DNA from: Kineococcus sp. NBC_00420
Lineage (GTDB): Bacteria > Actinomycetota > Actinomycetes > Actinomycetales > Kineococcaceae
Direction: 5' to 3'
DNA: 64,000 bases
Assembly (NCBI RefSeq): GCF_036021035.1
Contig: NZ_CP107930.1
Span: 4,092,001-4,156,000 of the forward strand
The notes beneath the pieces are model-generated. The model searched no databases. It was not told the DNA's origin and saw only the letters and a list, made by a program, of their open reading frames with translations. Of this stretch, positions 1 through 9,157 are shown in pieces (within the stretch, counting starts at the first letter, position 1; each line of letters starts with the position of its first letter). The position numbers were made by a program, and so were the translations under genes.

Positions 1-2
1 GC

Positions 3-488
3 CGGTTGCGCTCCTGGAAGGTGCCGGCCCTGCGTCGCCAGATCGGGGTCGTCTTCCAGGACTTCCGCCTCCTCGCCGACAAGTCCGTCTACGAGAACGT
101 CGCCTTCGCCCTGCAGGTGCTCGGCAAACCGCGTCACGTCATCGCCCAGACCGTCCCCGAGACCCTCGGTCTCGTCGGGCTGGCCGGCAAGGAGAAGCGC
201 CGTCCGCACGAGCTCTCCGGGGGTGAGCAGCAGCGCGTCGCCATCGCGCGCGCGTTCGTCAACCGGCCCTCGCTGCTGCTGGCCGACGAGCCCACCGGGA
301 ACCTCGACCCCGAGACCAGCGTCGGGATCATGAAGCTGCTCGACCGGATCAACCGCACGGGGACCACGATCGTCATGGCCACGCACGACGACGACATCGT
401 CGACCAGATGCGCAAGCGCGTCGTCGAGCTCCGCGACGGTCGCGTCGTGCGCGACGAGGACCGCGGCGTCTACGGATCGGGTCGCTGA
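3..488 (+). CDS. ftsE: Cell division ATP-binding protein FtsE (5' partial)
   Basis: This is the C-terminal part of the ATPase of the FtsEX complex, which works at the septum and in actinobacteria controls peptidoglycan hydrolases. The reading frame is open to the window edge, so the Walker A motif lies outside. Visible are the Q-loop (VVFQDFRLL), the ABC signature [15 protein letters not shown], Walker [13 protein letters not shown] and the H-loop histidine in MATHDDD. The TGA stop overlaps the ATG of ftsX by one base (TGATG), so the pair is translationally coupled. The identification rests on these motifs and on the ftsX neighbour; only the true start is unknown. Confidence 0.95.
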   Translation, partial: RLRSWKVPALRRQIGVVFQDFRLLADKSVYENVAFALQVLGKPRHVIAQTVPETLGLVGLAGKEKRRPHELSGGEQQRVAIARAFVNRPSLLLADEPTGNLDPETSVGIMKLLDRINRTGTTIVMATHDDDIVDQMRKRVVELRDGRVVRDEDRGVYGSGR

Positions 489-1393
489 TGCGGATCGGTT
501 TCGTCCTCGGTGAGATGTTCACCGGGTTGCGCCGCAACTTCACGATGACGCTCTCCGTCGTGCTCGTCACGATGGTGTCGTTGTTCTTCTTCGGGACCGG
601 TCTGCTCGTGCAGAAGCAGGCGGGGACCCTCAAGGGCGAGTGGTACGACCGCGTCCAGGTGTCGATCTTCCTGTGCGGGGACGAGTCCCTGGCCACGAGC
701 TGCCCCGGCGGTGCCGTCACCGACACCCAGCGCACCGCCCTGCGGGACGCGCTGACCGCGGACCCGCTGGTCGAGCGGGTCTACTACGAGTCGAAGCAGG
801 AGGCGTACCAGAACTTCAAGGAGACGACGGCGCCGGGCCTGTCCGACAACGTCACCGCCGACCAGCTCCCCGAGTCCTTCCGCGTGAAGCTCAAGGAACC
901 CTCGCGCTACCTCGAGCTCACCGCCGCGTACCAGGACTCCGCGGGGGTCGAGGAGATCCCCGACCAGCGCGCCATCCTGCAGCCGCTGTTCACGGTGCTC
1001 GACACCGCGACGCGCGTCTCGCTCGGGCTGGCCGCGCTCATGCTGATCTGCTCGATGATGCTCGTCTCCACGACCATCCGGCTCACCGCGTTCAGCCGCC
1101 GTCGGGAGACGACGATCATGCGCCTGGTGGGGGCCTCGCGGGCTCTCATCCAGTTGCCGTTCGTCCTCGAGGGGGTCGTCGCGAGCCTCGTCGGCGGCGT
1201 CCTCGCCTCCGGAGCGCTGTGGGCGATGGTCAACTTCGGGGTCTCGAGGCTGCAGTCGCGGCCGGGGTTCACGACGCGGCTCATCTCGACCCACGACGTG
1301 CTCACCGAGACCGGACCGATCATCGTCGCCGTCGGCGTGGTCTTCGCCGTCATCGCCTCGCTGTTCAGCCTGCGCCGCTGGCTGAAGGTCTGA
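488..1393 (+). CDS. ftsX: Cell division protein FtsX
   Basis: 301-aa membrane partner of FtsE. A first membrane segment at about residues 20-42 is followed by a large extracytoplasmic domain (about 45-175) and three more hydrophobic segments in the C-terminal third (about 178-298), the usual FtsX topology. The extracytoplasmic loop contains two cysteines within about ten residues ([12 protein letters not shown]). The ATG start overlaps the ftsE stop. Together with FtsE it relays ATP hydrolysis in the cytoplasm to cell-wall hydrolases outside, as known for the family. smpB follows after 85 bases containing its own promoter. Confidence 0.95.
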   Translation: MRIGFVLGEMFTGLRRNFTMTLSVVLVTMVSLFFFGTGLLVQKQAGTLKGEWYDRVQVSIFLCGDESLATSCPGGAVTDTQRTALRDALTADPLVERVYYESKQEAYQNFKETTAPGLSDNVTADQLPESFRVKLKEPSRYLELTAAYQDSAGVEEIPDQRAILQPLFTVLDTATRVSLGLAALMLICSMMLVSTTIRLTAFSRRRETTIMRLVGASRALIQLPFVLEGVVASLVGGVLASGALWAMVNFGVSRLQSRPGFTTRLISTHDVLTETGPIIVAVGVVFAVIASLFSLRRWLKV

Positions 1394-1400
1394 GTCGGGG

Positions 1401-1417
1401 CCGCGGGAGAACCGCGG
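1401..1417 (+). terminator. Small GC hairpin after ftsX
   Basis: CCGCGG, a 5-nt loop, then CCGCGG. The stem is only 6 bp and no T-run follows, so this is a weak candidate for the end of the ftsEX transcript. Confidence 0.3.
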
Positions 1418-1440
1418 TGCGGGACCCGGCGCGCGGCGCC

Positions 1441-1446
1441 TAGACT
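1441..1446 (+). promoter_or_regulatory. -10 element TAGACT upstream of smpB
   Basis: TAGACT, the same hexamer seen before clpS and the HNH gene. It lies 32 nt before the smpB start, leaving a short leader with a TGGAGG ribosome site. No clear -35 is visible. Confidence 0.5.
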
Positions 1447-1478
1447 CGAGGGTCCGAGATCGAGACCTGGAGGTCCAC

Positions 1479-1949
1479 GTGCCGCGCGAGACCGGTCGCA
1501 AGGTGATCGCCAGCAACCGCAAGGCGCGCCACGACTACTTCATCGACGACGTCTACGAGGCGGGCGTCAGCCTGATGGGCACCGAGGTCAAGGCGCTGCG
1601 GATGGGGCGGGCGTCCCTGGTGGACGGCTTCGCCCACATCGACCGCGGTGAGATGTGGCTCGAAGGGGTCCACATCCCCGAGTACGTCCAGGGCACGTGG
1701 ACCAACCACACCCCGCGACGCAAGCGGAAGCTCCTCCTGCACCGCGAGGAGATCGAGCGCTGGGCCGGGAAGGTCCGCGAGTTCGGGCTGACGATCGTGC
1801 CGTTGGCGCTCTACTTCAACGACGGCAAGGTCAAGGTCGAGATCGGGCTGGCCCGGGGCAAGAAGAACTACGACAAGCGCCAGACCCTGCGCGAACGTCA
1901 GGACCGGCGCGAGGCCGACCGCGCGATGTCGGAGCGCAAGAACCGCTGA
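1479..1949 (+). CDS. smpB: SsrA-binding protein SmpB
   Basis: 156-aa RNA-binding protein that delivers tmRNA to stalled ribosomes for trans-translation. The family core is clear: [12 protein letters not shown] at the N-terminus, the GTEVKALR strand, and a basic C-terminal tail ([21 protein letters not shown]) that mimics the mRNA path. The start is GTG, with TGGAGG six bases upstream. Its RNA partner ssrA is encoded 1.9 kb downstream on the same strand, separated only by the DUF2207 gene. Confidence 0.97.
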   Translation: MPRETGRKVIASNRKARHDYFIDDVYEAGVSLMGTEVKALRMGRASLVDGFAHIDRGEMWLEGVHIPEYVQGTWTNHTPRRKRKLLLHREEIERWAGKVREFGLTIVPLALYFNDGKVKVEIGLARGKKNYDKRQTLRERQDRREADRAMSERKNR

Positions 1950-2001
1950 CGTCCGACGAACTGCGGATGCGCGCCCGGTCCGTGAGCGCTGTCATCGGTC
2001 C

Positions 2002-3777
2002 ATGCGCACCGTGACGACCCTGTTCGCCGGCCTCGGGGCGGCGGCCCTGATCCTGGGGCCGCTGGCCACCGCGGCCTCGGCCTCGGCCTCGGCCTCGGCC
2101 GACGGTCCCTCCGACGACGAGCGCGTCGACTCCTACGCGGCCCGGCTCACGGTCGGTGCCGACGGGTCCGTCGCCGTGCGCGAGGAGATCAGCTACGACT
2201 TCGGCCGCGAGGGCCACCACGGCCTGGAACGCTTCCTCCCCGTCCAGGCGCCGCACGACCAGACCCACGACCGCCGCTACCCCGTGCGCGACCTGCAGGT
2301 CACCAGCCCGACCGGGGCCGCGACCCAGGTGAGCACCGAGACCGACGACGGCTTCCTCGACGTCCGCATCGGCGATCCCGCCGCGAACGACGTCACCGGC
2401 CGGGAGACCTACGTCCTCACCTACACCGTCCCCGCCGTCGTCGACCGCGTCGACGGGGGACTGCAGCTCGCCTACGACGTCGTCGGCACCGGGTGGGAGG
2501 TCCCGATCGACCGCGTCGACGTCACCCTCGAGACCCCGGCCGCCGTCACCGATCCCCGGTGCTTCCAGGGCGCGGAGGGCAGCACCGACCGCTGCTCGGC
2601 CCAGGCCACCGCCACCGGTGCGACCTTCGGCGCCACCGGTTTGGGCCCCGAACAGGGTGTGACGATCGCCGCCGGCCTGCCTGTCGGATCGTTGAGCCCG
2701 GTCGCCCCGCTGCTGGTCGACACCTTCAGCCCGGCCCGCGCCTTCACCGCCGACGGCCCGACCCTGGGCGCCGCCGCAGGTGTCCTCGCTCTCGGAGCCG
2801 GGGGGATCGCGCTGGCCCGCCGTCGTCCGGAGGCCCGCGCCACCCAGGGGGCCGTCGGGGTCACCGACGTCCCGCCCGGGGTGCTCGGGACCGTCGTGCA
2901 CGGTGGCGCGCGCACCGTCGACGTCGTCGCCACCCTGCTCGACCTCGCCCAGCGCGGGCACCTGCGTCTGGAGGAGGTCACCGCCCCCGACGGCTCCGTC
3001 GCCGAATGGGACCTCACCCGCACCGACAGTCCCGATCCGCTCGCCCCGGCCGAACGACGGCTGCTGGACACCGTCTTCGCCGAGGGCGACGACACCTCGC
3101 TGTCCGCGGTCCGCACCACCGCCCGGGCCGGGACCGGGCTGACGAAGGACCTGCTCGAGGACGACGCCGTCGCCCGCGGCCTGTTCACCGACCGCCCGCG
3201 GAACGTGCTGCGCCGGTGGGCGCTGCGCAGCGCCCTGGTGGCCCTCGCCGGTGGTGCGCTGACCCTGGTCCTGGCGCTCTGGACGACCCACGCCCTCGTC
3301 GGCGTCGCCGTCACCGCCGTCGGACTCCTCGCCCTCGTCGCCGGGTTCGCCGGAGCCGCACCCAGCCCGCTGACCGCCCGGGGACGCGAGATCCGCCGGC
3401 AGGCCGGCGAGTTCGCCGCCACCCTCGCCCGCTACGGCGACGCCGACGCGCTCGCCGACGGCGGTGCCCCGCACCGCTTCGCCCGGCTCGTGCCCTACGC
3501 CGTCGCCCTCGACGCCACCGACGCCTGGGTCGCCGGCGCCCGCGCCCTGCAGGCGGCCGACGCACCCCTGCCCGTCCCCGGCTGGTACTCCGGGCGGGCA
3601 CACGAAGGGTCGACCTTCAACGTCGCCCTCTTCGCCGGGACGATGGGCGGCTTCTCCGCCAGCACCACCGACGCCCTCAGCGCCGCACCCCCCGCCACGG
3701 CGAGCTCCGGCTCGTTCGGCGGTGGCGGCGGGTTCACCGGGGGAGGGGCCGGTGGCGGTGGCGGTGGGTCCTGGTGA
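2002..3777 (+). CDS. DUF2207-type predicted membrane protein
   Basis: 591-aa exported membrane protein of unknown function. The N-terminus is a signal peptide (about 1-30) ending in an (Ala-Ser) repeat encoded by tandem GCCTCG hexamers. An extracytoplasmic beta-rich domain (about 35-245, with EEISYDFG and the RDLQV region) resembles the DUF2207 N-terminal domain. A membrane segment follows at about 255-272, a cytoplasmic part at about 280-400, and one or two further membrane segments at about 405-455. The C-terminus is almost pure glycine with a terminal Trp, as in many DUF2207 proteins. It lies between smpB and ssrA, but nothing in it suggests a role in trans-translation. Confidence 0.8.
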   Translation: MRTVTTLFAGLGAAALILGPLATAASASASASADGPSDDERVDSYAARLTVGADGSVAVREEISYDFGREGHHGLERFLPVQAPHDQTHDRRYPVRDLQVTSPTGAATQVSTETDDGFLDVRIGDPAANDVTGRETYVLTYTVPAVVDRVDGGLQLAYDVVGTGWEVPIDRVDVTLETPAAVTDPRCFQGAEGSTDRCSAQATATGATFGATGLGPEQGVTIAAGLPVGSLSPVAPLLVDTFSPARAFTADGPTLGAAAGVLALGAGGIALARRRPEARATQGAVGVTDVPPGVLGTVVHGGARTVDVVATLLDLAQRGHLRLEEVTAPDGSVAEWDLTRTDSPDPLAPAERRLLDTVFAEGDDTSLSAVRTTARAGTGLTKDLLEDDAVARGLFTDRPRNVLRRWALRSALVALAGGALTLVLALWTTHALVGVAVTAVGLLALVAGFAGAAPSPLTARGREIRRQAGEFAATLARYGDADALADGGAPHRFARLVPYAVALDATDAWVAGARALQAADAPLPVPGWYSGRAHEGSTFNVALFAGTMGGFSASTTDALSAAPPATASSGSFGGGGGFTGGGAGGGGGGSW

Positions 3778-3816
3778 GCGAGCAGGAATGTGGGCGACGG
3801 CTCGGCCGTTGAGGGG

Positions 3817-3822
3817 TACGCT
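3817..3822 (+). promoter_or_regulatory. Candidate -10 (TACGCT) for ssrA
   Basis: TACGCT lies 18 nt before the mature 5' end of tmRNA, so the primary transcript would carry a short leader removed by RNase P. A TTGAGG sequence at 3809-3814 is too close to be its -35, so the assignment is tentative. Confidence 0.35.
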
Positions 3823-3840
3823 AGGGACACAACTGAACAT

Positions 3841-4206
3841 GGGGATGACAGGTTTCGACGGTGGACGTCGAGCCAGGGGAAGCGGGTCGAGGATGCATGG
3901 TCATCTCGTCAACGATCCATGCAAACCAATAGGTGCCGATTCCAAGCGCACCGAGTTCGCCCTCGCCGCCTGAGCGAGTGTGACTCTGTCAGCCCGGGTG
4001 TGCTCCCGCCCCGGGTCCTGGCATCAGCTAGGGGGCTCACCTCTCACCGAGGTCGCGTAGGTGAGAGGGACAATCAACGCGGCTGGGCCCGGCGGTGACA
4101 TGCCTGTATGAGCATCGGGGCCGAGCAGACCGCTGAACAGGATGCACCCGGAGAAGCCCTGGTTTCACGCTATCGGACGCGGGTTCGATTCCCGCCATCT
4201 CCACCA
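3841..4206 (+). ncRNA. ssrA: Transfer-messenger RNA (tmRNA)
   Basis: One-piece tmRNA of 366 nt. The 5' end GGGGATG pairs with CATCTCC just before the 3' CCA, forming the alanine-tRNA-like acceptor stem, and GGTTCGATTCC is the T-loop. The tag reading frame resumes at GCC 3935 and encodes ADSKRTEFALAA followed by TGA at 3971-3973; the ALAA end is the ClpXP/ClpAP degron. CCA is encoded. tmRNA 3' ends are common integration sites, but no integrase follows here. Confidence 0.97.
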
Positions 4207-4212
4207 GCACCA

Positions 4213-4252
4213 CGAGAGCGCCCCACCGGCTGGTCCGGTCGGGGCGCTCTCG
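4213..4252 (+). terminator. Strong terminator hairpin after ssrA
   Basis: A 12-bp stem CGAGAGCGCCCC/GGGGCGCTCTCG is extended by an inner ACCGG/CCGGT stem across one bulged base. It starts 7 nt after the tmRNA CCA. No U-tract follows, as is usual in high-GC actinobacteria. Confidence 0.85.
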
Positions 4253-4351
4253 CGTTCCCGGGCCGGGCGTAGGTCCCAGGGCTGACCCGGCGTCCGGGAA
4301 CTCCGTCCCCGCTCCGACGCGCGAGCCACAGCGGATCGACAGGCTCGAGGC

Positions 4352-5041
4352 ATGGACATCCTCACCGCCCGCGGTCTCGTCATGACCTACGGGACCACCC
4401 GCGCCCTCGACGACGTCGACGTCACGCTCCCCGCCGGGGAGTCGCTCGCCGTGATGGGGCCCTCGGGGTCGGGCAAGACCACGTTGCTGCACGTCCTCGC
4501 CGGGATCCTCCGCCCCACCTCCGGGGCCGTCGAACTGGCCGGACGTGATCTCGGATCCATGTCGGACGCCACCCGCACCGTGTTGCGACGCAACGACTTC
4601 GGCTTCGTCTTTCAGTCCGGTCAGCTGCTCTCCGAACTGCCGGCCGACGAGAACACCGCCCTGCCGCTCATGCTCGCCGGGCAGTCCCGCGCTGCCGCCA
4701 CGGCCCGGGCGCGGGAGCTCCTGGCGAAGCTGGGGCTGGCGGGCATGGAGCACCGGCGACCGGGCGAGCTCTCCGGGGGACAGGCGCAGCGCGTCGCGAT
4801 CGCGCGGGCCCTGGTCGGCTCGCCCAGCGTCGTCTTCGCCGACGAACCCACCGGCGCGCTCGACCAGGCCACGGGTCGGGAGGTCCTCGAGCTGCTGACC
4901 TCCGCCACCCGCGCCACCGGCGCGGCCCTGGTCGTGGTCACCCACGACGCCGGGGTCGCCCGCTGGTGCGACCGGACGCTGGCCATGCGCGACGGTCACG
5001 TCGTCAGCGAGTTCCGCGCCCCGGCCGGGATCTGCGCGTGA
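4352..5041 (+). CDS. ABC transporter ATP-binding protein, MacB/LolD type
   Basis: 229-aa ATPase with Walker [10 protein letters not shown] (about residue 40), signature [15 protein letters not shown], Walker [13 protein letters not shown] and the H-loop VVTHD. This is the subfamily that pairs with FtsX-like permeases in exporters of peptides, lipoproteins or antibiotics. It ends in a GTGA overlap with the permease, so the two form one translation unit. A CAGGCT hexamer lies 6 nt before the ATG and could act as a -10 for a leaderless transcript. The substrate cannot be read from the sequence. Confidence 0.9.
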   Translation: MDILTARGLVMTYGTTRALDDVDVTLPAGESLAVMGPSGSGKTTLLHVLAGILRPTSGAVELAGRDLGSMSDATRTVLRRNDFGFVFQSGQLLSELPADENTALPLMLAGQSRAAATARARELLAKLGLAGMEHRRPGELSGGQAQRVAIARALVGSPSVVFADEPTGALDQATGREVLELLTSATRATGAALVVVTHDAGVARWCDRTLAMRDGHVVSEFRAPAGICA

Positions 5042-6402
5042 ACGCCACCCTGGCGATCTGGTGGTCGCTGGCCCGTCACACCCACGGCACCTCGCGCGAC
5101 CGGTTGCCGACGACGCTGGCCGTCACCGCCTTCGCCGTCACGACGTGGTCGGTGCTCACCGTCGCCGGCGGGGTGCAGGCCTTCGCGGCCCGGGCCGCGA
5201 GCGCCGGGGCGGACTCCGACGCGCAGGTCTACCCCCTGCTCTCCTGGGTCTCCGTCGCGCTGCTGCTGGTGCCGACGGCGACCCTCGGTGCGGCCGCGGC
5301 CCGCCTCACGGTCGCCCGGCGCGACGAGCGGCTGGCCCGGTTGCGCCTCGCGGGGGCGACGAGCACGCAGATCGGTGCGATGACCCTCCTCGACGCGGCC
5401 GTGCAGGCCGTCGTGGGCGCGGCGCTGGGTGTGGTGCTCGACGTGGTGGCGCTGCCGGCGCTCGCCCGGTTGCGGTTCCAGGGCCGCGCCTTCGACGTCG
5501 CCGAGCTGCGGCTGGGCCCGTGGCCGGTGCTGGCGACCGTCGCGGCGGTCCTGCTCGTCGCGCTGGTGTCCTCCGCCGTCAGTCTGCGACGGGTCGCGAT
5601 CACGCCGCTCGGGGTGGCGCAGCGCCTGCCGCAGAAGGGCCTGAGCTGGACGCGGGTCGTTCCGGTGCTGGTGCTGGGGGTGGGTTTCGTCGCCGCCTTC
5701 AACGCGGGCAGCGTGGTGTTCGGGGCCGGTGTGGTGGTCGGGGCGCTGGTCCTGGTCGGCTTCCTGGCCGGTGCGTTCGCGGTCTTCAACCTCGTCGGGC
5801 CGCTGCTCGTCTCCGTCCTCGGCCGGGTCCTGGGGGCCCGGGCCCGGACGGTCCCGACGCTGCTGGCCGCGCGGCGGATGAGCGAGGACCCGAAGAGCAC
5901 CTGGCGCAGCGTGGGGGGCATCTCGCTGGTCACGTTCGTCGCGGGGTGCCTGAGCGTGACCCCGGGGTTGACCGCCGGTTCGCCCGGTGAGGGGGACGCG
6001 CAGCTGCTGGGTGACATCGGCACCGGGGCGGCCGTGACGCTCGTCATCGCCGCGGTCCTCGCGGCCGTCTCGACGGGCGTGACCCAGGCGTCGCGGGTGC
6101 TGGACTCCCGCGGTCGCTACCGGACGCTGCACCTGGCGGGGACCGATGTCGCCGTCCTGCACGCCGCGCGGTCCCGGGAGACGTGGATCCCGCTCGTGGT
6201 CACGATGGGCGGGGCGGGCGCGCTGGCGCTGCTGATCGTCTCCCCGGTGATCGGTCTGCTGTCGGCGGCGCCGACGGGTGTCCTGTGGTTCGTGGGCTGC
6301 GCGGTGGCCGGTGCCGGTCTCGTCCTGGGTGCGGCGAGGGCCAGCCGGTCGCTCGTCGTCGCCGCCGCGCAGGGCGATCCGACGGGAATCCCGTCTCGCT
6401 GA
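5038..6402 (+). CDS. ABC transporter permease, FtsX-like
   Basis: 454-aa polytopic membrane protein, partner of the preceding ATPase. The GTG start at 5038 overlaps the ATPase stop at 5039-5041; an upstream frame extension exists but would overlap the ATPase by 76 bases, so the GTG is preferred. About eight hydrophobic segments are arranged as two FtsX-type halves, each carrying a cytoplasmic loop with a conserved RLRLAGA / RTLHLAGT type motif. The likely role is a MacB-like or bacitracin-exporter-like transporter. No sensor kinase lies nearby to suggest an antimicrobial-peptide sensing system. Confidence 0.85.
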   Translation: MNATLAIWWSLARHTHGTSRDRLPTTLAVTAFAVTTWSVLTVAGGVQAFAARAASAGADSDAQVYPLLSWVSVALLLVPTATLGAAAARLTVARRDERLARLRLAGATSTQIGAMTLLDAAVQAVVGAALGVVLDVVALPALARLRFQGRAFDVAELRLGPWPVLATVAAVLLVALVSSAVSLRRVAITPLGVAQRLPQKGLSWTRVVPVLVLGVGFVAAFNAGSVVFGAGVVVGALVLVGFLAGAFAVFNLVGPLLVSVLGRVLGARARTVPTLLAARRMSEDPKSTWRSVGGISLVTFVAGCLSVTPGLTAGSPGEGDAQLLGDIGTGAAVTLVIAAVLAAVSTGVTQASRVLDSRGRYRTLHLAGTDVAVLHAARSRETWIPLVVTMGGAGALALLIVSPVIGLLSAAPTGVLWFVGCAVAGAGLVLGAARASRSLVVAAAQGDPTGIPSR

Positions 6403-6503
6403 GTGATTCGTCAGAACGCAGCGTCGCGCGGTGTGCGCCAGGTCGGGGGTCTTTCGGATCGGGCTGCGAGACACGCCGTTCGAACTCGTACGGTCGGCTG
6501 ACA

Positions 6504-6522
6504 CCGACTCCTCCGGAGTCGG
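6504..6522 (+). terminator. Perfect 8-bp hairpin between permease and cyclase
   Basis: CCGACTCC, a 3-nt loop, then GGAGTCGG. It lies 100 nt after the permease stop and 18 nt before the cyclase start. It may end the permease transcript or be a 5' UTR structure of the cyclase mRNA; no T-run is present. Confidence 0.4.
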
Positions 6523-6540
6523 CCGGACCGAGGGGGAGCT

Positions 6541-7392
6541 GTGCAGGACGCCGACTACCGGCGCCTCGTGGAGGACTCTCCGCTGGCCACGCTCCTCGTC
6601 GCTCCGGGCGGGGACGGGTGGCTCACGACGTGGGCGAACCCTGCCGCCGCCGACCTCCTGGGCCGCTCGGGGGCCGAGGAGGCGACGGGGCTGGCGCTGG
6701 CCGACCTCGTCCACCGCGACGACGTCACCGAGGTGCTCGAGGCGCTCGAGCACGGGGTGCCGGGCGAGCAGACGGCTTTCGAGTGGCGGTTCGTGCGCCC
6801 CGACGGCGAGACGGTGACGGTCGAGGTGCTGCTGGGCCCCGCCGACGGTTCCGGTGGGCTGAGCCTGTCCTGCTGGGACGTCAGCCAGCACGTCGCGCGC
6901 ACCCGCGACCTCACCCACCGCGCGACCCACGACCGCCTCACCGGTCTGCCCAACCGTGGCCTGCTGGAGGACCGCTGGGCCCTGGCCCGTTCCCGTGCCC
7001 GCCGCACGGGCCACGCCCCGGTCGTCGCGTTCTGCGACGTCGACGACCTCAAGCAGCTCAACGACGTCCACGGCCACCTCGTCGGCGACCACGCCCTGGT
7101 GCGCATCGCGGAACGGCTCACCGGGGCCTCGCGCGGGGAGGACACCGTCGCCCGCTTCGGCGGCGACGAGTTCATCGTCCTCGTCGAGAGCTCGCTGGAC
7201 GTCGAACCGCAGGCCCTGACCCACCGGCTGCGCGAAGCCGTCGCCGGCGTCCCGGTGTCGCTGCCCGACGGCACGGTGATCACGGTGTCCTGCAGCGTCG
7301 GCCTCGTCGTCGACGACCTCGGCGAGTCCACGGCCGAGGTGCTGGCCCGCGCGGACCGGCACATGTACGAGGACAAGCGCCGTTCCCGCTGA
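6541..7392 (+). CDS. PAS-GGDEF diguanylate cyclase
   Basis: 283-aa cytoplasmic enzyme predicted to make cyclic di-GMP from two GTP. Residues about 1-115 form a PAS sensor domain (LVEDSPLATLLV start, WRFVRPDG core). A short linker leads to the GGDEF domain (about 125-283) with DRLTGLPNR, CDVDDLKQLND and an intact FGGDEFIVL active site. RGED exactly five residues before GGDEF matches the RxxD product-inhibition I-site. There is no EAL domain and no membrane segment. The GTG start follows AGGGGGAGCT. It appears to be monocistronic. Confidence 0.93.
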   Translation: MQDADYRRLVEDSPLATLLVAPGGDGWLTTWANPAAADLLGRSGAEEATGLALADLVHRDDVTEVLEALEHGVPGEQTAFEWRFVRPDGETVTVEVLLGPADGSGGLSLSCWDVSQHVARTRDLTHRATHDRLTGLPNRGLLEDRWALARSRARRTGHAPVVAFCDVDDLKQLNDVHGHLVGDHALVRIAERLTGASRGEDTVARFGGDEFIVLVESSLDVEPQALTHRLREAVAGVPVSLPDGTVITVSCSVGLVVDDLGESTAEVLARADRHMYEDKRRSR

Positions 7393-7396
7393 GGGG

Positions 7397-7402
7397 TAGC
7401 TT
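7397..7402 (+). promoter_or_regulatory. -10 TAGCTT, predicted leaderless promoter of the OYE gene
   Basis: TAGCTT ends 6 nt before the GTG at 7409, so transcription should begin at or next to the start codon. No ribosome site is present. Confidence 0.55.
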
Positions 7403-7408
7403 CCCCTC

Positions 7409-8521
7409 GTGGCCAAACTGCTGGAACCCCTCACCCTGCGCGGCACGACGTTCGCGAACCGCATCTGGGTCTCCCCGATGTGCCAGTACTCCTGCGACGC
7501 CGAACGGGCGCCGGGCGTCCCCACCGACTGGCACCTCGTCCACCTCGGGGGACTGGCCGTCGGCGGGGCCGCGCTCGTCCTCACCGAGGCCGCGGCCGTC
7601 GTCCCCGAGGGCCGGATCAGCCCGCAGGACGCCGGGTTGTGGAACGAGGAGCAGGCGCGGGGCTGGACCCGCATCGTCGACTTCGTCCACTCCCAGGGCG
7701 TCGCGATCGGTGTCCAGCTCGCCCACGCCGGCCGCAAGGCCAGCACCTACCGGCCCTGGGCCGAGCAGCAGGGCAGCGTCCCGCCCGCCGACGGCGGCTG
7801 GGAGACCGTCGCCCCGAGCGCGCTCGCCTTCGGCGGCTACGCGACCCCCACCGAACTCGACCTCGACGGCATCGCCCGGGTCGTGGCGGGCTTCGCCGAG
7901 GCCGCCCGCCGCGCCGACGCCGCGGGCTTCGACGTCGTCGAGCTGCACGCGGCCCACGGCTACCTGCTGCACCAGTTCCTCTCACCGGTCTCCAACCACC
8001 GCACCGACGCCTACGGCGGTGACCTCGCCGGCCGGTCGCGGCTGCTGCTCGAGGTCCTCGACGCCGTCCGGGCGGTGTGGCCGCAGGAGAAGCCGGTCCT
8101 GGTCCGCCTCTCCACCTCCGACTGGGTGCCGGGTGGCTGGGACGTCGCGGAGTCCGTGGAGCTGACCCGGGAACTCGCCGCCCACGGGGCCGACCTGATC
8201 GACGCCAGCTCCGGCGGGAACGCCCCGGAGCAGCAGATCCCCGTCGGCCCCGGCTACCAGGTGCCCAACGCGGCCCGGATCCGCCGCGAGACGGGTGTCC
8301 CCGTCGCCGCCGTCGGTCTCATCCTCGAACCGGCCCAGGCCGAGCAGCTCCTCGTCAGCGGTGACGCCGACGCCGTCTTCCTCGCCCGCCCCCTGCTCGC
8401 CGACCCGCGCTGGCCGCAGCGCGCCGCTCAGGCGCTGCACTCGCCGGAGGCGGTCGCGTGGCCGCCGCAGTACGTCCGCGCCACGCGGGCGCCGGTTCCC
8501 TTCGTGCAGCCGCGGGTGTGA
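7409..8521 (+). CDS. NADH:flavin oxidoreductase, old yellow enzyme (YqjM-like)
   Basis: 370-aa FMN TIM-barrel oxidoreductase. The YqjM-class features are present: SPMCQYS near residue 25 (flavin-tuning Cys and Tyr), QLAHAGRKAS, the substrate-binding His pair in HAAHGYLLHQFLSP, and the phosphate-binding region near FLARPLLADP. Such enzymes reduce activated alkenes such as enones with NAD(P)H; the physiological substrate is unknown. The gene seems to have its own leaderless promoter, and yqgE follows after 15 bases. Confidence 0.92.
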   Translation: MAKLLEPLTLRGTTFANRIWVSPMCQYSCDAERAPGVPTDWHLVHLGGLAVGGAALVLTEAAAVVPEGRISPQDAGLWNEEQARGWTRIVDFVHSQGVAIGVQLAHAGRKASTYRPWAEQQGSVPPADGGWETVAPSALAFGGYATPTELDLDGIARVVAGFAEAARRADAAGFDVVELHAAHGYLLHQFLSPVSNHRTDAYGGDLAGRSRLLLEVLDAVRAVWPQEKPVLVRLSTSDWVPGGWDVAESVELTRELAAHGADLIDASSGGNAPEQQIPVGPGYQVPNAARIRRETGVPVAAVGLILEPAQAEQLLVSGDADAVFLARPLLADPRWPQRAAQALHSPEAVAWPPQYVRATRAPVPFVQPRV

Positions 8522-8536
8522 GGACATGATGGGGAG

Positions 8537-9124
8537 GTGAGCAGCGCGATCCCGTCGTCGACCCTGGCCGGACGGCTGCTGCTCGCGACCCCCGCGCTGA
8601 CCGACGAGAACTTCGCCCGTGCCGTCGTCCTCGTGCTCAACCACGACGAGGACGGCGCGCTGGGCGTCGTCGTGAACCGGCCGCTGGACGTCGACGTGGA
8701 CAGCGTCCTGCCCGGCTGGCAGCCCTTCGCGACGGCCCCGGGCAAGCTCTTCCAGGGTGGCCCGGTGGCGCTGGACTCCGCCCTGGGGCTCGTCGCCGTG
8801 CCCGGGGACCGACCCGACCCGCTCGGTGTCCGTCGCGTCTTCGGTTCCGTCGGGCTCGGCTCGGTGGGCCTCGTCGACCTCGACACGCCACCCGAGGCCG
8901 TCGTCGCGGAGCTGTCCGGGCTGCGGATCTTCGCCGGGTACTCCGGGTGGAGCGCCTCGCAGCTGGAGACGGAGATCGCCGAGGGGGCCTGGTTCGTCCT
9001 GCCCGCCGAGGCCCGGGACGCCTTCAGCGACACCCCGCACGACCTGTGGGCGCAGGTGCTGCGCCGTCAGGGGGGTGACCTGGCCCTCGTGGCCAGCTTC
9101 CCCGACGACGTCTCCATGAACTGA
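8537..9124 (+). CDS. YqgE/AlgH family protein (UPF0301)
   Basis: 195-aa soluble protein of the YqgE/AlgH family. The hallmark segments are visible: LAGRLLLATPALTDENFARAVVLVLNH at the start, GALGVVVNRP, the FQGGPV turn and the FAGYSGWSASQLE stretch. Its biochemical role is unsettled; AlgH was named for an effect on alginate regulation in Pseudomonas. The start is GTG, with CATGAT 6 nt upstream as a weaker -10-like hexamer. Confidence 0.93.
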   Translation: MSSAIPSSTLAGRLLLATPALTDENFARAVVLVLNHDEDGALGVVVNRPLDVDVDSVLPGWQPFATAPGKLFQGGPVALDSALGLVAVPGDRPDPLGVRRVFGSVGLGSVGLVDLDTPPEAVVAELSGLRIFAGYSGWSASQLETEIAEGAWFVLPAEARDAFSDTPHDLWAQVLRRQGGDLALVASFPDDVSMN

Positions 9125-9144
9125 ACGGCCCCCCGCCGGGCGCG

Positions 9145-9150
9145 TACGAT
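9145..9150 (+). promoter_or_regulatory. -10 TACGAT, predicted leaderless promoter of the DUF3039 gene
   Basis: TACGAT is followed by a 7-nt spacer and then the ATG at 9158. Confidence 0.55.
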
Positions 9151-9157
9151 CCTGCCC

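Noticed and set aside
3841-4352. Possible integrative element at the ssrA 3' end
   Set aside because: No integrase, no duplicated attachment sequence and a normal terminator directly after the CCA.
4165-4383. Minus-strand ORF encoding WRWRESNPRPIA
   Set aside because: It is the antisense of the tmRNA 3' end; this peptide is a well-known artefact of ORF calling over tRNA-like sequences.
4037-4999. Minus-strand 320-aa ORF containing MAGIEPASDSVKPG
   Set aside because: Also antisense to ssrA and to the ABC ATPase; no family motif.
4996-7746. 916-aa minus-strand ORF
   Set aside because: Antisense of the permease, GGDEF and OYE genes; composition typical of shadow frames.
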